64,000 nucleotides of DNA from NCBI RefSeq assembly GCF_027366395.1, contig NZ_CP114771.1, positions 2,418,001 through 2,482,000 of the forward strand. The letters are read 5' to 3'. The position numbers were made by a program, and so were the translations under genes. Below are positions 29,493 to 39,217 of the stretch, in pieces. The notes beneath the pieces were generated by a model, which had not been told where the DNA came from, searched no databases, and saw nothing but the letters and a program-made list of their open reading frames with translations. How positions within the stretch are numbered: the first letter of the stretch is position 1; each line of letters begins with the position of its first letter. Source of the DNA: Endozoicomonas sp. GU-1 (lineage in GTDB: Bacteria; Pseudomonadota; Gammaproteobacteria; Pseudomonadales; Endozoicomonadaceae).

Positions 29493-30395
29493 ATGACCAT
29501 GAAAGTATCCTATACACTGCCTGAAAACCTGAGCCCGGTTCTGCGAGACCAGCTTCACGGTGCCGTAGAAGCCAATGTTCGTCAGGCATTGGCTGAAGAT
29601 ATAGGCTCCGGAGACATTACCGCTGCCCTGATTCCAAAAACCCAACAATCTGTCGCCAGAATTATCTGTCGAGACCCTGCCATCATCTGTGGACGCCCCT
29701 GGTTTGACGAGGTCTTCCGTCAGATCGATCCCAATGTCCAGCTGGAATGGCATATTGAAGAAGGTGAACGGGTTGAGCCGAACCAGGTGCTGGTAGTTCT
29801 GAAAGGTCCTGCCCAAAGCCTTCTGACCGGCGAAAGGGCCGCGATGAATTTCCTGCAAACCCTCTCCGGCACCGCAACCCGCTGCCAGCGCTATGCTAGC
29901 CTGGTCAGTAATACCAGCGTCAAATTGCTGGATACCCGCAAGACCCTGCCGGGCCTGCGGGTTGCCCAGAAATATGCCGTCGCTGCCGGAGGCTGCCACA
30001 ACCACCGAATCGGACTTTTTGATGCCTTTTTAATTAAGGAAAATCATATTGCCGCCTGTGGTGGCATTACCCAAGCGATCAGCAAAGCTCACGAAATCGC
30101 CCCCGGCAAACCGGTAGAGATCGAAGTGGAAAGCATGGAAGAATTCAATATTGCCCGAGAGGCTGGAGCCGATATCATCATGCTCGATAACTTCCCGCTG
30201 GCCCAGTTAGTCGAAACCGTCCGGTTGAACCGGGAACTTCCCGGAAAAGCCCCAAAACTGGAAGCGTCCGGCGGTATTAATGATCAGATGCTGATGCCCA
30301 TTGCCGAAACCGGAGTCGACTTTATCTCTATTGGCACACTAACCAAAGACTGCCAGTCTGTGGATCTGTCCATGCGGATCGTCGAGCAGCTTTAA
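29493..30395 (+). CDS. nadC: Nicotinate-nucleotide pyrophosphorylase
   Basis: About 300 residues. It converts quinolinate and PRPP to nicotinate mononucleotide in de novo NAD synthesis. Family blocks are [68 protein letters not shown] and [11 protein letters not shown] 29493 gives the best start by homology; an upstream frame overlapping panE adds unconserved residues and ATG 29499 is equally possible. Usual partners nadA and nadB are not in the window. Confidence 0.95.
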   Translation: MTMKVSYTLPENLSPVLRDQLHGAVEANVRQALAEDIGSGDITAALIPKTQQSVARIICRDPAIICGRPWFDEVFRQIDPNVQLEWHIEEGERVEPNQVLVVLKGPAQSLLTGERAAMNFLQTLSGTATRCQRYASLVSNTSVKLLDTRKTLPGLRVAQKYAVAAGGCHNHRIGLFDAFLIKENHIAACGGITQAISKAHEIAPGKPVEIEVESMEEFNIAREAGADIIMLDNFPLAQLVETVRLNRELPGKAPKLEASGGINDQMLMPIAETGVDFISIGTLTKDCQSVDLSMRIVEQL

Positions 30396-30412
30396 AACAC
30401 ACGGAGGCAGCC

Positions 30413-31447
30413 TTGAGCAACAACACTATGAACAAAAAAATTCTGGTAACCGGGGGCGCTGGCTATATTGGCAGCCATACTTGCGTCGAACTGCTCAACG
30501 ATGGTTATGATATCATTGTGCTGGATAACCTCAGTAACAGCAGTGAGGAATCTCTGAAGCGGGTTCAGGAGATCACTGGTAAGACACTGGAGTTTGTCAA
30601 AGGGGATATTCGCGACCATGAGCTGTTGCACTCACTGTTCAGCAACCATGAGATATCCTCTGTTATTCATTTTGCCGGTCTGAAAGCCGTTGGCGAATCC
30701 GTCTCCATGCCCCTTGCTTACTTCGATAACAATGTGCATGGGACACTGGTGTTACTGGAAGCCATGAAACAGGCCAAGGTAAAAACCCTGGTGTTCAGCT
30801 CTTCTGCCACGGTGTATGGCGACCCTGCCAGCCTCCCCATCAGCGAGAACTTCCCGACCTCGGCCACCAACCCTTATGGTCGTTCGAAGTTGATGATAGA
30901 AGAAATCCTTCAGGACCTTCAGGTATCAGACAATAGCTGGCGAATTGCCCTGCTGCGTTACTTTAACCCGGTTGGTGCTCACCCTTCCGGTAGAATCGGT
31001 GAAGACCCGAATGATATTCCCAACAACCTGATGCCTTATATCTCTCAGGTTGCCATTGGCAAGCTGGACAAGCTCAGTGTCTACGGTAACGACTACCCCA
31101 CCCACGACGGAACCGGAGTCAGGGACTATATCCATGTGGTTGACCTCGCTATTGGCCATGTGCGTGCTATTGAGAAACTGCAGAAAACTGAGGGAATCCA
31201 TGCCTGGAACCTGGGGGTTGGTACAGGTTACAGCGTGCTGGAAATGGTCGCCGCTTTTGAACAGGCATCACAACAGCCAGTCCCTTACCAGATCGCCCCA
31301 AGACGCTACGGTGATATTGCCGCCTGTTATGCCAACCCAGACAAAGCCCTGAGCGAACTGGGCTGGAAAGCGGAAAAAGGGTTGGAAGATATGGTGTCTG
31401 ATAGCTGGCGCTGGCAGTCGGCGAATCCAAACGGTTATCACAGTTAA
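30413..31447 (+). CDS. galE: UDP-glucose 4-epimerase
   Basis: A 344-residue short-chain-dehydrogenase-type epimerase interconverting UDP-glucose and UDP-galactose. The NAD-binding motif [15 protein letters not shown] is at the start. SSSATVYG (Ser/Thr) and [12 protein letters not shown] (catalytic Tyr and Lys) follow, then [13 protein letters not shown] and [15 protein letters not shown] start 5 bases after GGAGG is preferred; ATG 30428 would be too far from it. It follows nadC by 17 bases and may be co-transcribed. It supplies galactose for surface polysaccharide. Confidence 0.95.
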   Translation: MSNNTMNKKILVTGGAGYIGSHTCVELLNDGYDIIVLDNLSNSSEESLKRVQEITGKTLEFVKGDIRDHELLHSLFSNHEISSVIHFAGLKAVGESVSMPLAYFDNNVHGTLVLLEAMKQAKVKTLVFSSSATVYGDPASLPISENFPTSATNPYGRSKLMIEEILQDLQVSDNSWRIALLRYFNPVGAHPSGRIGEDPNDIPNNLMPYISQVAIGKLDKLSVYGNDYPTHDGTGVRDYIHVVDLAIGHVRAIEKLQKTEGIHAWNLGVGTGYSVLEMVAAFEQASQQPVPYQIAPRRYGDIAACYANPDKALSELGWKAEKGLEDMVSDSWRWQSANPNGYHS

Positions 31448-31514
31448 CCAGCGTTGGGGCTGCTGAAAAGCTAAAAGAGGGGTGCCACCGGCCTTTTCAT
31501 GTTTTAATCGAAGC

Positions 31515-33224
31515 ATGAAAAAAACAATATCGCTCCTGTGGATAATCTTTCTTCTACCAGCCTGGGCAGATGACTGCCCTCAGTGGGATCAAGGAGAAGC
31601 CACTGAGCAGATCAGCAGGCTATCGGATGAAGTGGCTTACCATGATGAACTGTACTTCAACCAGAACGCCCCGATTATCAGCGATGGTGAATACGACGAC
31701 TTGCTTGCCAGGCTGAAATACTGGCAAGCGTGCTTCCCTTCCATCGCAACAGAGAAATCCCTTACCCGAACGCCTCACAATAAATACACAATTCACCATC
31801 AGGCTCCCATGGGCAGCTTAAAGAAAGCGCAGTCTGCCGACGAAGTAAAACGCTTTTTACAGCGAATAGCTGACAGTGGTGTTTTGGTACAGCCGAAGAT
31901 TGATGGCGTGGCGGTGGAGCTGGTCTATAAAAACAGACGGTTAATCCAGGCTTCCACCCGGGGAAATGGCGAAGCTGGAGTCGATATCCTCCATCATATC
32001 CGGCAGATGCCATTGATCCCAAAAACACTGGGTAATGATGAAAAAAACCAACTTATTCTTCATGGAGAGCTATTTGCACGGCTTGATATAATTGCTCCAT
32101 CAATTCTTAAGCAATATGCCAGTGCCCGGCACCTGGTTGCTGGTCAGCTCAATCGGTCTGATCCAGAAACGGAAGCCGTAAAAGCTTTTGATTTTTTCCC
32201 ATGGCAATGGGTTAACAGCCCTTTTAATAGCGGTTTACAGTCAATAACCGCTTTAGCGAACATGGGCTTTCCTCTGACCCTGGAGCATACCCACAAAACA
32301 ACATCCTACCCTGAAATCAAACAGCGCCTTGAGCACTACGCAACCATCAACAAACCCGTATTTTTAATGGATGGAATTGTGATTAAGGCCAACAGCAAAA
32401 CTTTCAAAAAGCAGCTGGGCTGGACAGGTGATACACCAGCCTGGGCCATGGCATGGAAGTTTCCACCTGCAACCACCACATCAAAAGTGGATGCGATTGA
32501 ATTTACCATTGGGCGAACCGGCAATATCACACCCGTGGTTCATATTAAGCCCGTACTGTTCAAAAACAGAACCCTCTCAACCCTTTCACTGGGCACTGTT
32601 CAGAATCTGGAAAAGAAAGCGATTGCCGTAGGGGATCAAATCAGTGTCAAGCTCAAGGGGAGTGCCATACCGGTCTTTGGTAAGGTGTTGTTTCGTCCGG
32701 CAAACAGGATAAGCCCGAAACTCCCGGATACAAGCCGTTATACGCCCTTTACCTGCCTCTCTATGGCACCGGGTTGTGAACAACAGTTTGTTGCTCGCCT
32801 GATATGGTTAACCGGTAAGCAGGGGCTTGATCTTGCCGCGATCAGCAAGCCAGCCATTCATCAATGGGGTCAAACGGGAACCATCCAGACACTGGTGGAT
32901 ATTCTGCAGCTGACACCCCATTCACTGCAATCGGCAGGGATGCATCCAAAGGAAGTCCAACAATACTTTGAATCCATTCGACGACCAAAAAGCCTGGAGC
33001 AACAGATCCGTGCGCTGAGTATTCCAGGCATCGGGAAAAGCAATGCCCGCGAGTTGGCTGGGTGTATAACGGATTTACGAGGATTGTTATCCCGGCAGAT
33101 TTCAGATCAGTGCCCAACGGTTGGCAGTAAACGGATGGAAGATTTACAGGACTATGTGAACAGGAAGCAAGTTAGAGAGTTGATTGAGTTTCTGGTTGAG
33201 CCTGGTAGTCAGAAAACCGGGTAA
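31515..33224 (+). CDS. ligB: NAD-dependent DNA ligase LigB
   Basis: About 569 residues. A short hydrophobic leader (KKTISLLWIIFLLPAWADD) precedes the adenylation domain, as in enterobacterial LigB. The nucleotidyl-acceptor Lys lies in VQPKIDGVAVELVY. Further blocks are STRGNGEAGVDI, VFLMDGIVIKANS and AWKFPPATTTSKV, then an OB-fold region with IGRTGNITPVVHIKPV. C-terminal helix-hairpin-helix repeats include SIPGIGKSNAREL. A BRCT domain is absent, as is normal for LigB. The role is accessory strand sealing and remains unclear. ATG 31515 is used; an upstream in-frame codon adds 11 residues. Confidence 0.92.
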   Translation: MKKTISLLWIIFLLPAWADDCPQWDQGEATEQISRLSDEVAYHDELYFNQNAPIISDGEYDDLLARLKYWQACFPSIATEKSLTRTPHNKYTIHHQAPMGSLKKAQSADEVKRFLQRIADSGVLVQPKIDGVAVELVYKNRRLIQASTRGNGEAGVDILHHIRQMPLIPKTLGNDEKNQLILHGELFARLDIIAPSILKQYASARHLVAGQLNRSDPETEAVKAFDFFPWQWVNSPFNSGLQSITALANMGFPLTLEHTHKTTSYPEIKQRLEHYATINKPVFLMDGIVIKANSKTFKKQLGWTGDTPAWAMAWKFPPATTTSKVDAIEFTIGRTGNITPVVHIKPVLFKNRTLSTLSLGTVQNLEKKAIAVGDQISVKLKGSAIPVFGKVLFRPANRISPKLPDTSRYTPFTCLSMAPGCEQQFVARLIWLTGKQGLDLAAISKPAIHQWGQTGTIQTLVDILQLTPHSLQSAGMHPKEVQQYFESIRRPKSLEQQIRALSIPGIGKSNARELAGCITDLRGLLSRQISDQCPTVGSKRMEDLQDYVNRKQVRELIEFLVEPGSQKTG

Positions 33225-33250
33225 AAGCACAGTCTACCCCCAAGAGTCTC

Positions 33251-33420
33251 GTCCCCATGCTTTGCGTGGGAATGCATACCAGAGCTGGCCGAATGTTCAG
33301 CCGTTGTTTTTATAGAGTTTGTGGTGAATTGCAGTCAAGCCTTGAGGCTTGCTTGATAGCGGAAACTGCTGGTGTTTTCGGTTGGCATTCCCACGCAGAG
33401 CGCGGGAATGAAGCAACGAG
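33251..33420. repeat. Inverted pair of short extragenic repeats
   Basis: GTCCCCATGCTTTGCGTGGG plus AATGCATACCAG at about 33251-33280 is mirrored by GGCATTCCCACGCAGAGCG plus CGGGAATGAA at about 33384-33413. Units of this kind (CCCACGC..GCGTGGGAATGC) are widespread intergenic repeats. The pair sits downstream of the convergent ligB and pilin genes and could fold as a long-range hairpin. Confidence 0.5.
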
Positions 33421-33427
33421 GCAAGCG

Positions 33428-33919
33428 TTAACCTCCAAAAGTGCCATCAGATTTACCGCTCCATTGCTTGGATTTCGTGACGGCATCTGTACCACAAAGA
33501 TTATTTGCTGTTGTATCTCCACCATTCTGGCAAGACATCTTCCAGTTACCACCGGTGGCATCCGATTGGAAGATCAGAGTTTGAGCACCAAATGAACTCG
33601 CTGGCGTCACTATCAGCTCTGCATAAGTATTGTCTATATATGCACCAACGGACACTCTGGTACCGTCCACTGAGGGTACACCGCTACCAGGAGCACCGGG
33701 TTTACAGGATTGAATGGTCGCTGTCTGAGCGCAAATCGCTACAGCTGTCTGAAATGCTTTCACTTCGCTCAGTGCTGCCTGAGCCGTTGAGTTCCTGGTG
33801 TACGCTTGATACTGTGGAATCGCTACCGATGCCAAAATACCAATGATCGCCACAACGATCATCAATTCAATCAGGGTAAAACCCGACATCTTACGGATTT
33901 CCGACATCCTTGTTTTCAT
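33428..33919 (-). CDS. Type IV pilin major subunit-like protein
   Basis: About 163 residues. After a short leader ending KMSG, the prepilin peptidase site GFTLIELMIVVAIIGILA defines a class IVa pilin with Glu5. The hydrophobic helix is followed by a C-terminal globular domain with four cysteines (AICAQ, QSCKPG, MSCQNG, NNLCGT) that could make two disulfides. ATG 33919 has GAGG at 8 bases. No pil assembly genes are near, so it is an orphan pilin or the major subunit encoded apart from its machinery, which is common. Confidence 0.9.
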   Translation of the reverse strand: MKTRMSEIRKMSGFTLIELMIVVAIIGILASVAIPQYQAYTRNSTAQAALSEVKAFQTAVAICAQTATIQSCKPGAPGSGVPSVDGTRVSVGAYIDNTYAELIVTPASSFGAQTLIFQSDATGGNWKMSCQNGGDTTANNLCGTDAVTKSKQWSGKSDGTFGG

Positions 33920-34262
33920 AATTTTTTCCTCGACCAATGAGTTTTTTTGACAGCGCGCTGAAGTCCATTGCTCAATCTGTCGGCACCGTCCTGCAGCCCT
34001 TTAAACAGGATAGTTAAGTTCAGTAATGGTGCAGGGCTGACCACTCACAAACCCGGTGGCAGCAAAACCCTGCTGGTCGTTTTGCCAACAGGGCAAATTC
34101 ACCATAAATACGACATATCCCGTTGATTAGAATAATAAAACCACTAAACCCGGCTTTTTATAGAGTGAAACCTTCCATACCGCTTATCGTGCAGAAATCC
34201 CAGCCACGCTTCTTTTGACAGATCAGCTACTTTTTTTTGCCACTCGTCCGATAGCCAAAGTA
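33920..34262. other. Pilin upstream region
   Basis: About 340 bases containing the pilin promoter. I could not find a convincing sigma-54 site, which many pilA genes have. A small inverted repeat TTTGCC/GGCAAA lies near 34082-34098. Confidence 0.35.
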
Positions 34263-34766
34263 ATGACGCTACTTATTCAAGAACGGTTCAAAAAGGCAGG
34301 CATGGCTATGCAAAATAAAACCCTGGTAAATAACCAATTAGGCTCATGGCTGGCACGGATTGGTATTGCATTCATCATTGCTCTGTCAGCCTTTATCACT
34401 GGCTTTATCAGTCTGCAGTTCTTTTATCAGCAGAAAGTTGACAGCTATTTCTCAAACCTGGATATCAACAGTCTCTCAACCGATAAGTCAGCTTTGATTA
34501 TCCGAACCAAAGATCACTGGATTACCACCACCGGCCAGCACCGGGAAACCTACAAGCCGCTATTAGCGAAAGAGCTGGGCAATTATAAAAATCATCAATA
34601 CGTTGGCTGGTTTTCCAGTTTTAGCGACTGGCTGGGCAGCAATGACGGGCTACCATTTACGCTGCTTTATGAAGTTGAGTATGAGCATGGCGTAAGTGAA
34701 GAAACTTTTCTCTTCAAGGGGCTGTTATCAACAAAGCTTGTTGCGAGACAGGTAAGGATTAATTAA
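34263..34766 (+). CDS. Unknown single-span membrane protein
   Basis: About 167 residues from ATG 34263; ATG 34302 (AAGGCAGG upstream) and a TTG at 34215 are alternatives. One strong hydrophobic helix (IGIAFIIALSAFITGFISL) is followed by a roughly 120-residue soluble domain with TKDHWITTTGQHRETYKPLL, probably periplasmic. No family recognised. Located between the pilin and hut genes without an obvious partner. Confidence 0.5.
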   Translation: MTLLIQERFKKAGMAMQNKTLVNNQLGSWLARIGIAFIIALSAFITGFISLQFFYQQKVDSYFSNLDINSLSTDKSALIIRTKDHWITTTGQHRETYKPLLAKELGNYKNHQYVGWFSSFSDWLGSNDGLPFTLLYEVEYEHGVSEETFLFKGLLSTKLVARQVRIN

Positions 34767-34914
34767 CTATTCATGTGTTTTGACAAGTTCCAGAACAAAA
34801 ACTCTAAAATAGATATGGATAGCGCACATTGGTTTCGTGCACAGGTCGATCCCCGAAGGGAGCCGGCTCGAGAATGAGCTAACCAGATGTTGAGCATTTA
34901 GCCGCCTGCACAAA

Positions 34915-36446
34915 CTAAGAGTGGCTTGGCAACAGCTCTGCTGGCATATAAACGCTCAACTCACCACCGGCCACCAGCTCCGATGCCTTCTGGATATCAG
35001 GAAAGAAATACCGGTCCTGATCATAGAACGGTATATCCTTTCTCACTGTTTTCATCACCCGTTGCAGCGTTTCCGAGGTTTTGTAGGGTTTCCTCATATC
35101 CACTCCCTGTGCCGCCGCCAGCAATTCGATACCCACAATAGACGCAGTATTACTGTTCATCTCCCGTAAACGGCGGGCACCATAAGTTGCCATGGAGACA
35201 TGGTCTTCCTGATTGGCAGAAGTGGGCAGACTATCGGCAACCGAAGGATGACAGAGGCAACGATTTTCACTGGCCAGGGCAGCCGCCGTGTTATGGGCAA
35301 TCATAAACCCGGAATTGACGCCACTGTTCTTCACCAGAAATGGCGGCAATCCGCTCAGGTGTTGATCCACCAGCAACGCAATGCGGCGTTCACTGATGGC
35401 ACCGATTTCTGCAATGGCCAGAGCCAGTGCTTCGGCAGCCATGCCGGTTGGCTCGGCGTGAAAGTTGCCACCGGAAAGTATTTCATTCTGCTCAGCAAAG
35501 ACCAGGGGATTATCGGTAACACCATTGGCTTCCACTGCCAGCAGACCCGCGGCATAACGCATCTGTTCCAGGCAGGCTCCCATCACCTGGGGCTGGCATC
35601 TCAGTGAGTAGGGATCCTGAACCTTGTCACAATCTATGTGTGCCTGCTCAATGTCACTGTGATCCAGCATGGTACGGTAGGCATGAGCAATATCAATTTG
35701 CCCTTGCAACCCCCGCGCCTCGTGAATGCGAGAATCAAAAGGACGACGGCTGGCCATGGCGGCTTCAATGGAGAGGCTCCCGGCGATGATGGCTGATGCC
35801 ATTAAATCTTCCGCACCAAACAGTCCCTGCAAGGCAAAGGCCGTACTGGCCTGAGTACCATTCAGCAGTGCCAGCCCTTCCTTCGGTGCCAGCTTCATGG
35901 GCTCCATACCGGCATGGGTCAGGGCTTCCATGGCCGTCAACTGCTGACCATCCACCAGGGCATGCCCCTCACCCAGCAATAAACAGCTCATATGAGCCAG
36001 CGGCGCAAGATCACCACTGGCCCCTACGGACCCCTTCTCGGGAACACGGGGTAAACCTCCAGGTTAATCAGTTGAATCAGTGCTTCAATCAATTCCAGCC
36101 TCACTCCCGACAATCCCCGGGCAAGGCTGTTGATTTTTAATACCATCATCAGGCGGACAGTGCTTTCATCCATAAATTGTCCAACACCTGTCGAATGAGA
36201 AAGCACAATGCTCCTTTGCAAATCCTCCAGCTCCTGATCCGGAATCCGGGTATTGGCCAGCAGACCAAAACCGGTATTGATACCATACACAACCCGATTT
36301 TCTGCCAGCGCATGATTCACGCAGGCCACACTTTGATGGATAGCTTCATAACAGTCCGGGGCCAGCTTGATCTGAACCTCGTGACGACTAACCCTGTGCA
36401 GGTCACTCAGCGATAATTTTCCGGGGGAAATCACTAACTCATTCAT
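34915..36446 (-). CDS. hutH: Histidine ammonia-lyase, single-base frameshift
   Basis: About 510 residues when the frame is restored. It deaminates histidine to urocanate, the first step of histidine use. The N-terminal half has [13 protein letters not shown] and SHSTGVG. The frame breaks at about 36045, where [10 protein letters not shown] should read [17 protein letters not shown]; one G is missing on the coding strand. The Ala-Ser-Gly that forms the MIO prosthetic group lies exactly there, in the downstream frame. The C-terminal half then continues with [15 protein letters not shown] and [18 protein letters not shown] 36446 overlaps the hutU stop as ATGAATGA and has GGAGG at 8 bases. It is co-transcribed with hutU. 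Confidence 0.92.
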
Positions 36447-38193
36447 ACCTTTGCCCTCCCGACTGCATGGGCAGGTCCAGACTATTGTCCCGTGCACACT
36501 CACGGGCAATGTCATACCCTGCATCGGCATGGCGCATGACCCCGGTTCCCGGGTCATTCCACAGCACTCTGCCCAGTTTTTCCCGGGCTTCATCGGTACC
36601 ATCCGCGACAATCACCACACCGGAGTGCTGGCTGTAACCAATCCCCACACCACCACCATGATGGAGACTCACCCAGGTTGCCCCCGAGGCAGTGTTCAGC
36701 AGCGCATTCAGCAGCGGCCAGTCAGAGACGGCGTCACTGCCATCCTGCATCCCTTCGGTTTCCCGGTTAGGGCTGGCAACCGAGCCGGAATCCAGATGAT
36801 CACGACCAATCACTACTGGCGCACTCAGCTCACCACTGGCCACCATATCGTTAAAGGCCTGCCCAAGGCGGGCCCGGTCTTGCAAACCAACCCAGCAGAT
36901 GCGGGCTGGCAGCCCCTGGAACGCAATCCGCTCTCTGGCCATATCCAGCCAGTTATGCAGGTGTGCATCGTCGGGAATCAGCTCTTTGACTTTCTGGTCA
37001 GTCTTGTAGATATCTTCAGGGTCACCGGACAGGGCTGCCCAGCGGAAAGGACCAATACCCTGGCAAAAGAGTGGACGAATATAAGCAGGCACAAAACCGG
37101 GGAAGTCAAACGCGTTTTCAACCCCGACCTCTTTCGCCATCTGTCTTATGTTGTTACCGTAATCGACAGTTGCCGCCCCCCGCTTCTGCAACTCCAGCAT
37201 GGCCTGCACCTGCACAGCCATAGATTCTCGTGCAGCACGGGTAACCGCCGCTTCATCCGCCTGACGACGTTCGCAGGCCTGAGACAATGTCCACCCTTTG
37301 GGCAAATAACCGTTCAATGGGTCATGGGCTGATGTCTGATCCGTCACCACATCCGGCGTAATATTGCGTTCAACCAGCTCGGGGAATATATCCGCCGCAT
37401 TTGCCAGCAAGCCCACTGAAATTGCCTTGCCTGCCGATTTGGCCTGTTCAATCATCGCCAGCGCTTCATCCAGCGTCGCTGCTTTTTTATCCAGGTAACG
37501 GGTTTTCAGGCGAAAGTCGATTCGGGACTCATCCACTTCACAGGCCAGCATGGAAAAACCGGCCATGGTCGCCGCCAGAGGCTGCGCGCCCCCCATGCCG
37601 CCAAGACCACCGGTGAGAATCCACTTGCCCGAAGCATCGCCCTGGAAGTGGGTTTTGGCCATGGCCACAAAGGTTTCGTAGGTACCCTGCACAATGCCCT
37701 GGGAACCAATGTAGATCCAGGAGCCTGCGGTCATCTGGCCATACATCATCAGACCTTGTTTATCCAACTCATGGAAGTACTCCCAGTTTGCCCAGTAAGG
37801 CACAATGTTAGAGTTGGCAATCAACACCCGGGGAGCACCGGGGTGGGTCTTGAATACCCCGACCGGCTTTCCGGACTGGACCAGCAATGTTTCATCGATT
37901 TGCAAACGTTTCAGAGTGGCCACTATCTGGTCGTAGCAAGCCCAATCCCGGGCGGCTCGGCCAATACCACCGTAAACCACCAGCTGTTCAGGATGCTCTG
38001 CCACCTCCGGATCCAGATTATTCATCAACATACGCAGGGGGGCTTCTACCTGCCAGCTGCAGGTATTCAGCTCAGAGCCTCTGGGAGCCCGAATGATTCG
38101 GTCCGGATCAAATCGCTGATGGCCTTTACTGCCGGTTTTACCAACGGGTTCTTTACCACCGGCTATAAGCATCTTCTCCTGTTCACTTGCCAT
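36439..38193 (-). CDS. hutU: Urocanate hydratase
   Basis: A 584-residue enzyme converting urocanate to imidazolonepropionate with tightly bound NAD. Family blocks are [66 protein letters not shown] and [14 protein letters not shown], and near the end [16 protein letters not shown]. The N-terminus has a 20-30 residue extension compared with the usual 555-560 residue enzyme. ATG 38193 is preferred because GAGG sits 9 bases upstream; a GTG two codons before is too close to it. Confidence 0.96.
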   Translation of the reverse strand: MASEQEKMLIAGGKEPVGKTGSKGHQRFDPDRIIRAPRGSELNTCSWQVEAPLRMLMNNLDPEVAEHPEQLVVYGGIGRAARDWACYDQIVATLKRLQIDETLLVQSGKPVGVFKTHPGAPRVLIANSNIVPYWANWEYFHELDKQGLMMYGQMTAGSWIYIGSQGIVQGTYETFVAMAKTHFQGDASGKWILTGGLGGMGGAQPLAATMAGFSMLACEVDESRIDFRLKTRYLDKKAATLDEALAMIEQAKSAGKAISVGLLANAADIFPELVERNITPDVVTDQTSAHDPLNGYLPKGWTLSQACERRQADEAAVTRAARESMAVQVQAMLELQKRGAATVDYGNNIRQMAKEVGVENAFDFPGFVPAYIRPLFCQGIGPFRWAALSGDPEDIYKTDQKVKELIPDDAHLHNWLDMARERIAFQGLPARICWVGLQDRARLGQAFNDMVASGELSAPVVIGRDHLDSGSVASPNRETEGMQDGSDAVSDWPLLNALLNTASGATWVSLHHGGGVGIGYSQHSGVVIVADGTDEAREKLGRVLWNDPGTGVMRHADAGYDIARECARDNSLDLPMQSGGQRYE

Positions 38194-38309
38194 ATTCACC
38201 GTCCTCTACGTTACGCTGCTTTATTGTGGAACTGTCACCTGCACAATCGTTGTTATTGCCCCGGAAGGCTGTCGGTGTTACTCCTGTGATCCGACTTGTC
38301 GGCAGGTCA

Positions 38310-39023
38310 TCAGGAAAACTGTAAGTGATCTCCCAGGCGGTATCGGTCACCGGGGTGCATCAGCCTGGCCAGACTGACGACACCGTGCCGACACCAGCTT
38401 CTTCTGGTGATTCTCAAACAGGGAGCACCGGCTTCCATAGCCAGAGCTTCGGCCACTTCTTTCGAAGGCAAAACCGCTTCTACGACATGTGTCGCTTCTG
38501 TAAGCGCTGCAACCCCGGTCAGATAAACATTGGGCGTTTCCCTTGAAAAATCCTGTTTCAGGTAATCCGGAGCAAACCGCGGATTAATATGCCGTTCTTC
38601 CCACTGCAGTGGCAGGCCATTTTCGTAGTGAATAATAATGGAATGAAAAACGGTCGCTGACTCCGGTAACTCAAGGGAAACCGCAATAGCCTCGGTCGCC
38701 TTTTCTTCAGACAGAAGCAATACCCGGTTGCTGTAACCATGCCCTCGCCCCCTGATCTCGTCGGCAATATTTTTTACTGTCAGTATTGACGATTGTGGCT
38801 CGATAGGAGCCACAAACGTACCCAACCCTTGCTGGCGCATCAGTACGCCCGATGCCGTCAGCTCCTGCAGCGCCTTCCTGGCGGTCATCCGGCTCACCGA
38901 AAATTGCTGGCAGAGCTCGTTCTCAGAAGGCACCTTGCGGGATTCTGTCCACTCCCCGCACTCAATCTTGTCAAGAATATAGTGCTTAATCTGCTGATAA
39001 CGGGGTAACAGGCTCTGATTCAT
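38310..39023 (-). CDS. hutC: Histidine utilisation repressor HutC
   Basis: A 237-residue GntR-family regulator of the HutC subgroup. Winged helix: KVPSENELCQQFSVSRMTARKALQELT with GVLMRQQGLGTFVAP. The C-terminal UTRA domain, which binds urocanate, has LPLQWEERHINP and ends in SLARLMHPGDRYRLGDHL. Without urocanate it represses the hut genes; urocanate releases it. The gene is divergent from hutIG and upstream of hutU-hutH on the same strand, and the shared 194-base gap with hutIG holds a fitting operator. Confidence 0.94.
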   Translation of the reverse strand: MNQSLLPRYQQIKHYILDKIECGEWTESRKVPSENELCQQFSVSRMTARKALQELTASGVLMRQQGLGTFVAPIEPQSSILTVKNIADEIRGRGHGYSNRVLLLSEEKATEAIAVSLELPESATVFHSIIIHYENGLPLQWEERHINPRFAPDYLKQDFSRETPNVYLTGVAALTEATHVVEAVLPSKEVAEALAMEAGAPCLRITRRSWCRHGVVSLARLMHPGDRYRLGDHLQFS

Positions 39024-39099
39024 AATTTATTTGTGCCACTTGGAGCTTTTCAGACATTCCGGGGATCCCGGGCAACCGCAGCTTGCTCATATAGTTTTA

Positions 39100-39121
39100 T
39101 TGTATATAGTTGTATATACAA
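39100..39121. promoter_or_regulatory. HutC-type operator between hutC and hutIG
   Basis: The palindrome TTGTATATACAA (39110-39121), preceded by a half copy TTGTATATAG (39100-39109), matches the HutC operator core TGTATATACA known from Pseudomonas and enterobacteria. It lies 77 bases upstream of hutC and 97 bases upstream of hutI, so it could control both directions. Confidence 0.8.
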
Positions 39122-39217
39122 TCCAATAATAATCCAATTTGTGCGATTCTGCTAAAAATACCGATTATTCTTGAAGCAATCGTTCATCACTCAGTCAACC
39201 AATAGCGGCCGGACACC

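Noticed and set aside
33257-33846. Plus-strand frames opposite the pilin gene
   Set aside because: The prepilin peptidase motif fixes the coding strand as minus.
36451-38289. Plus-strand frames opposite hutU
   Set aside because: Shadows; urocanase is clear on the minus strand.
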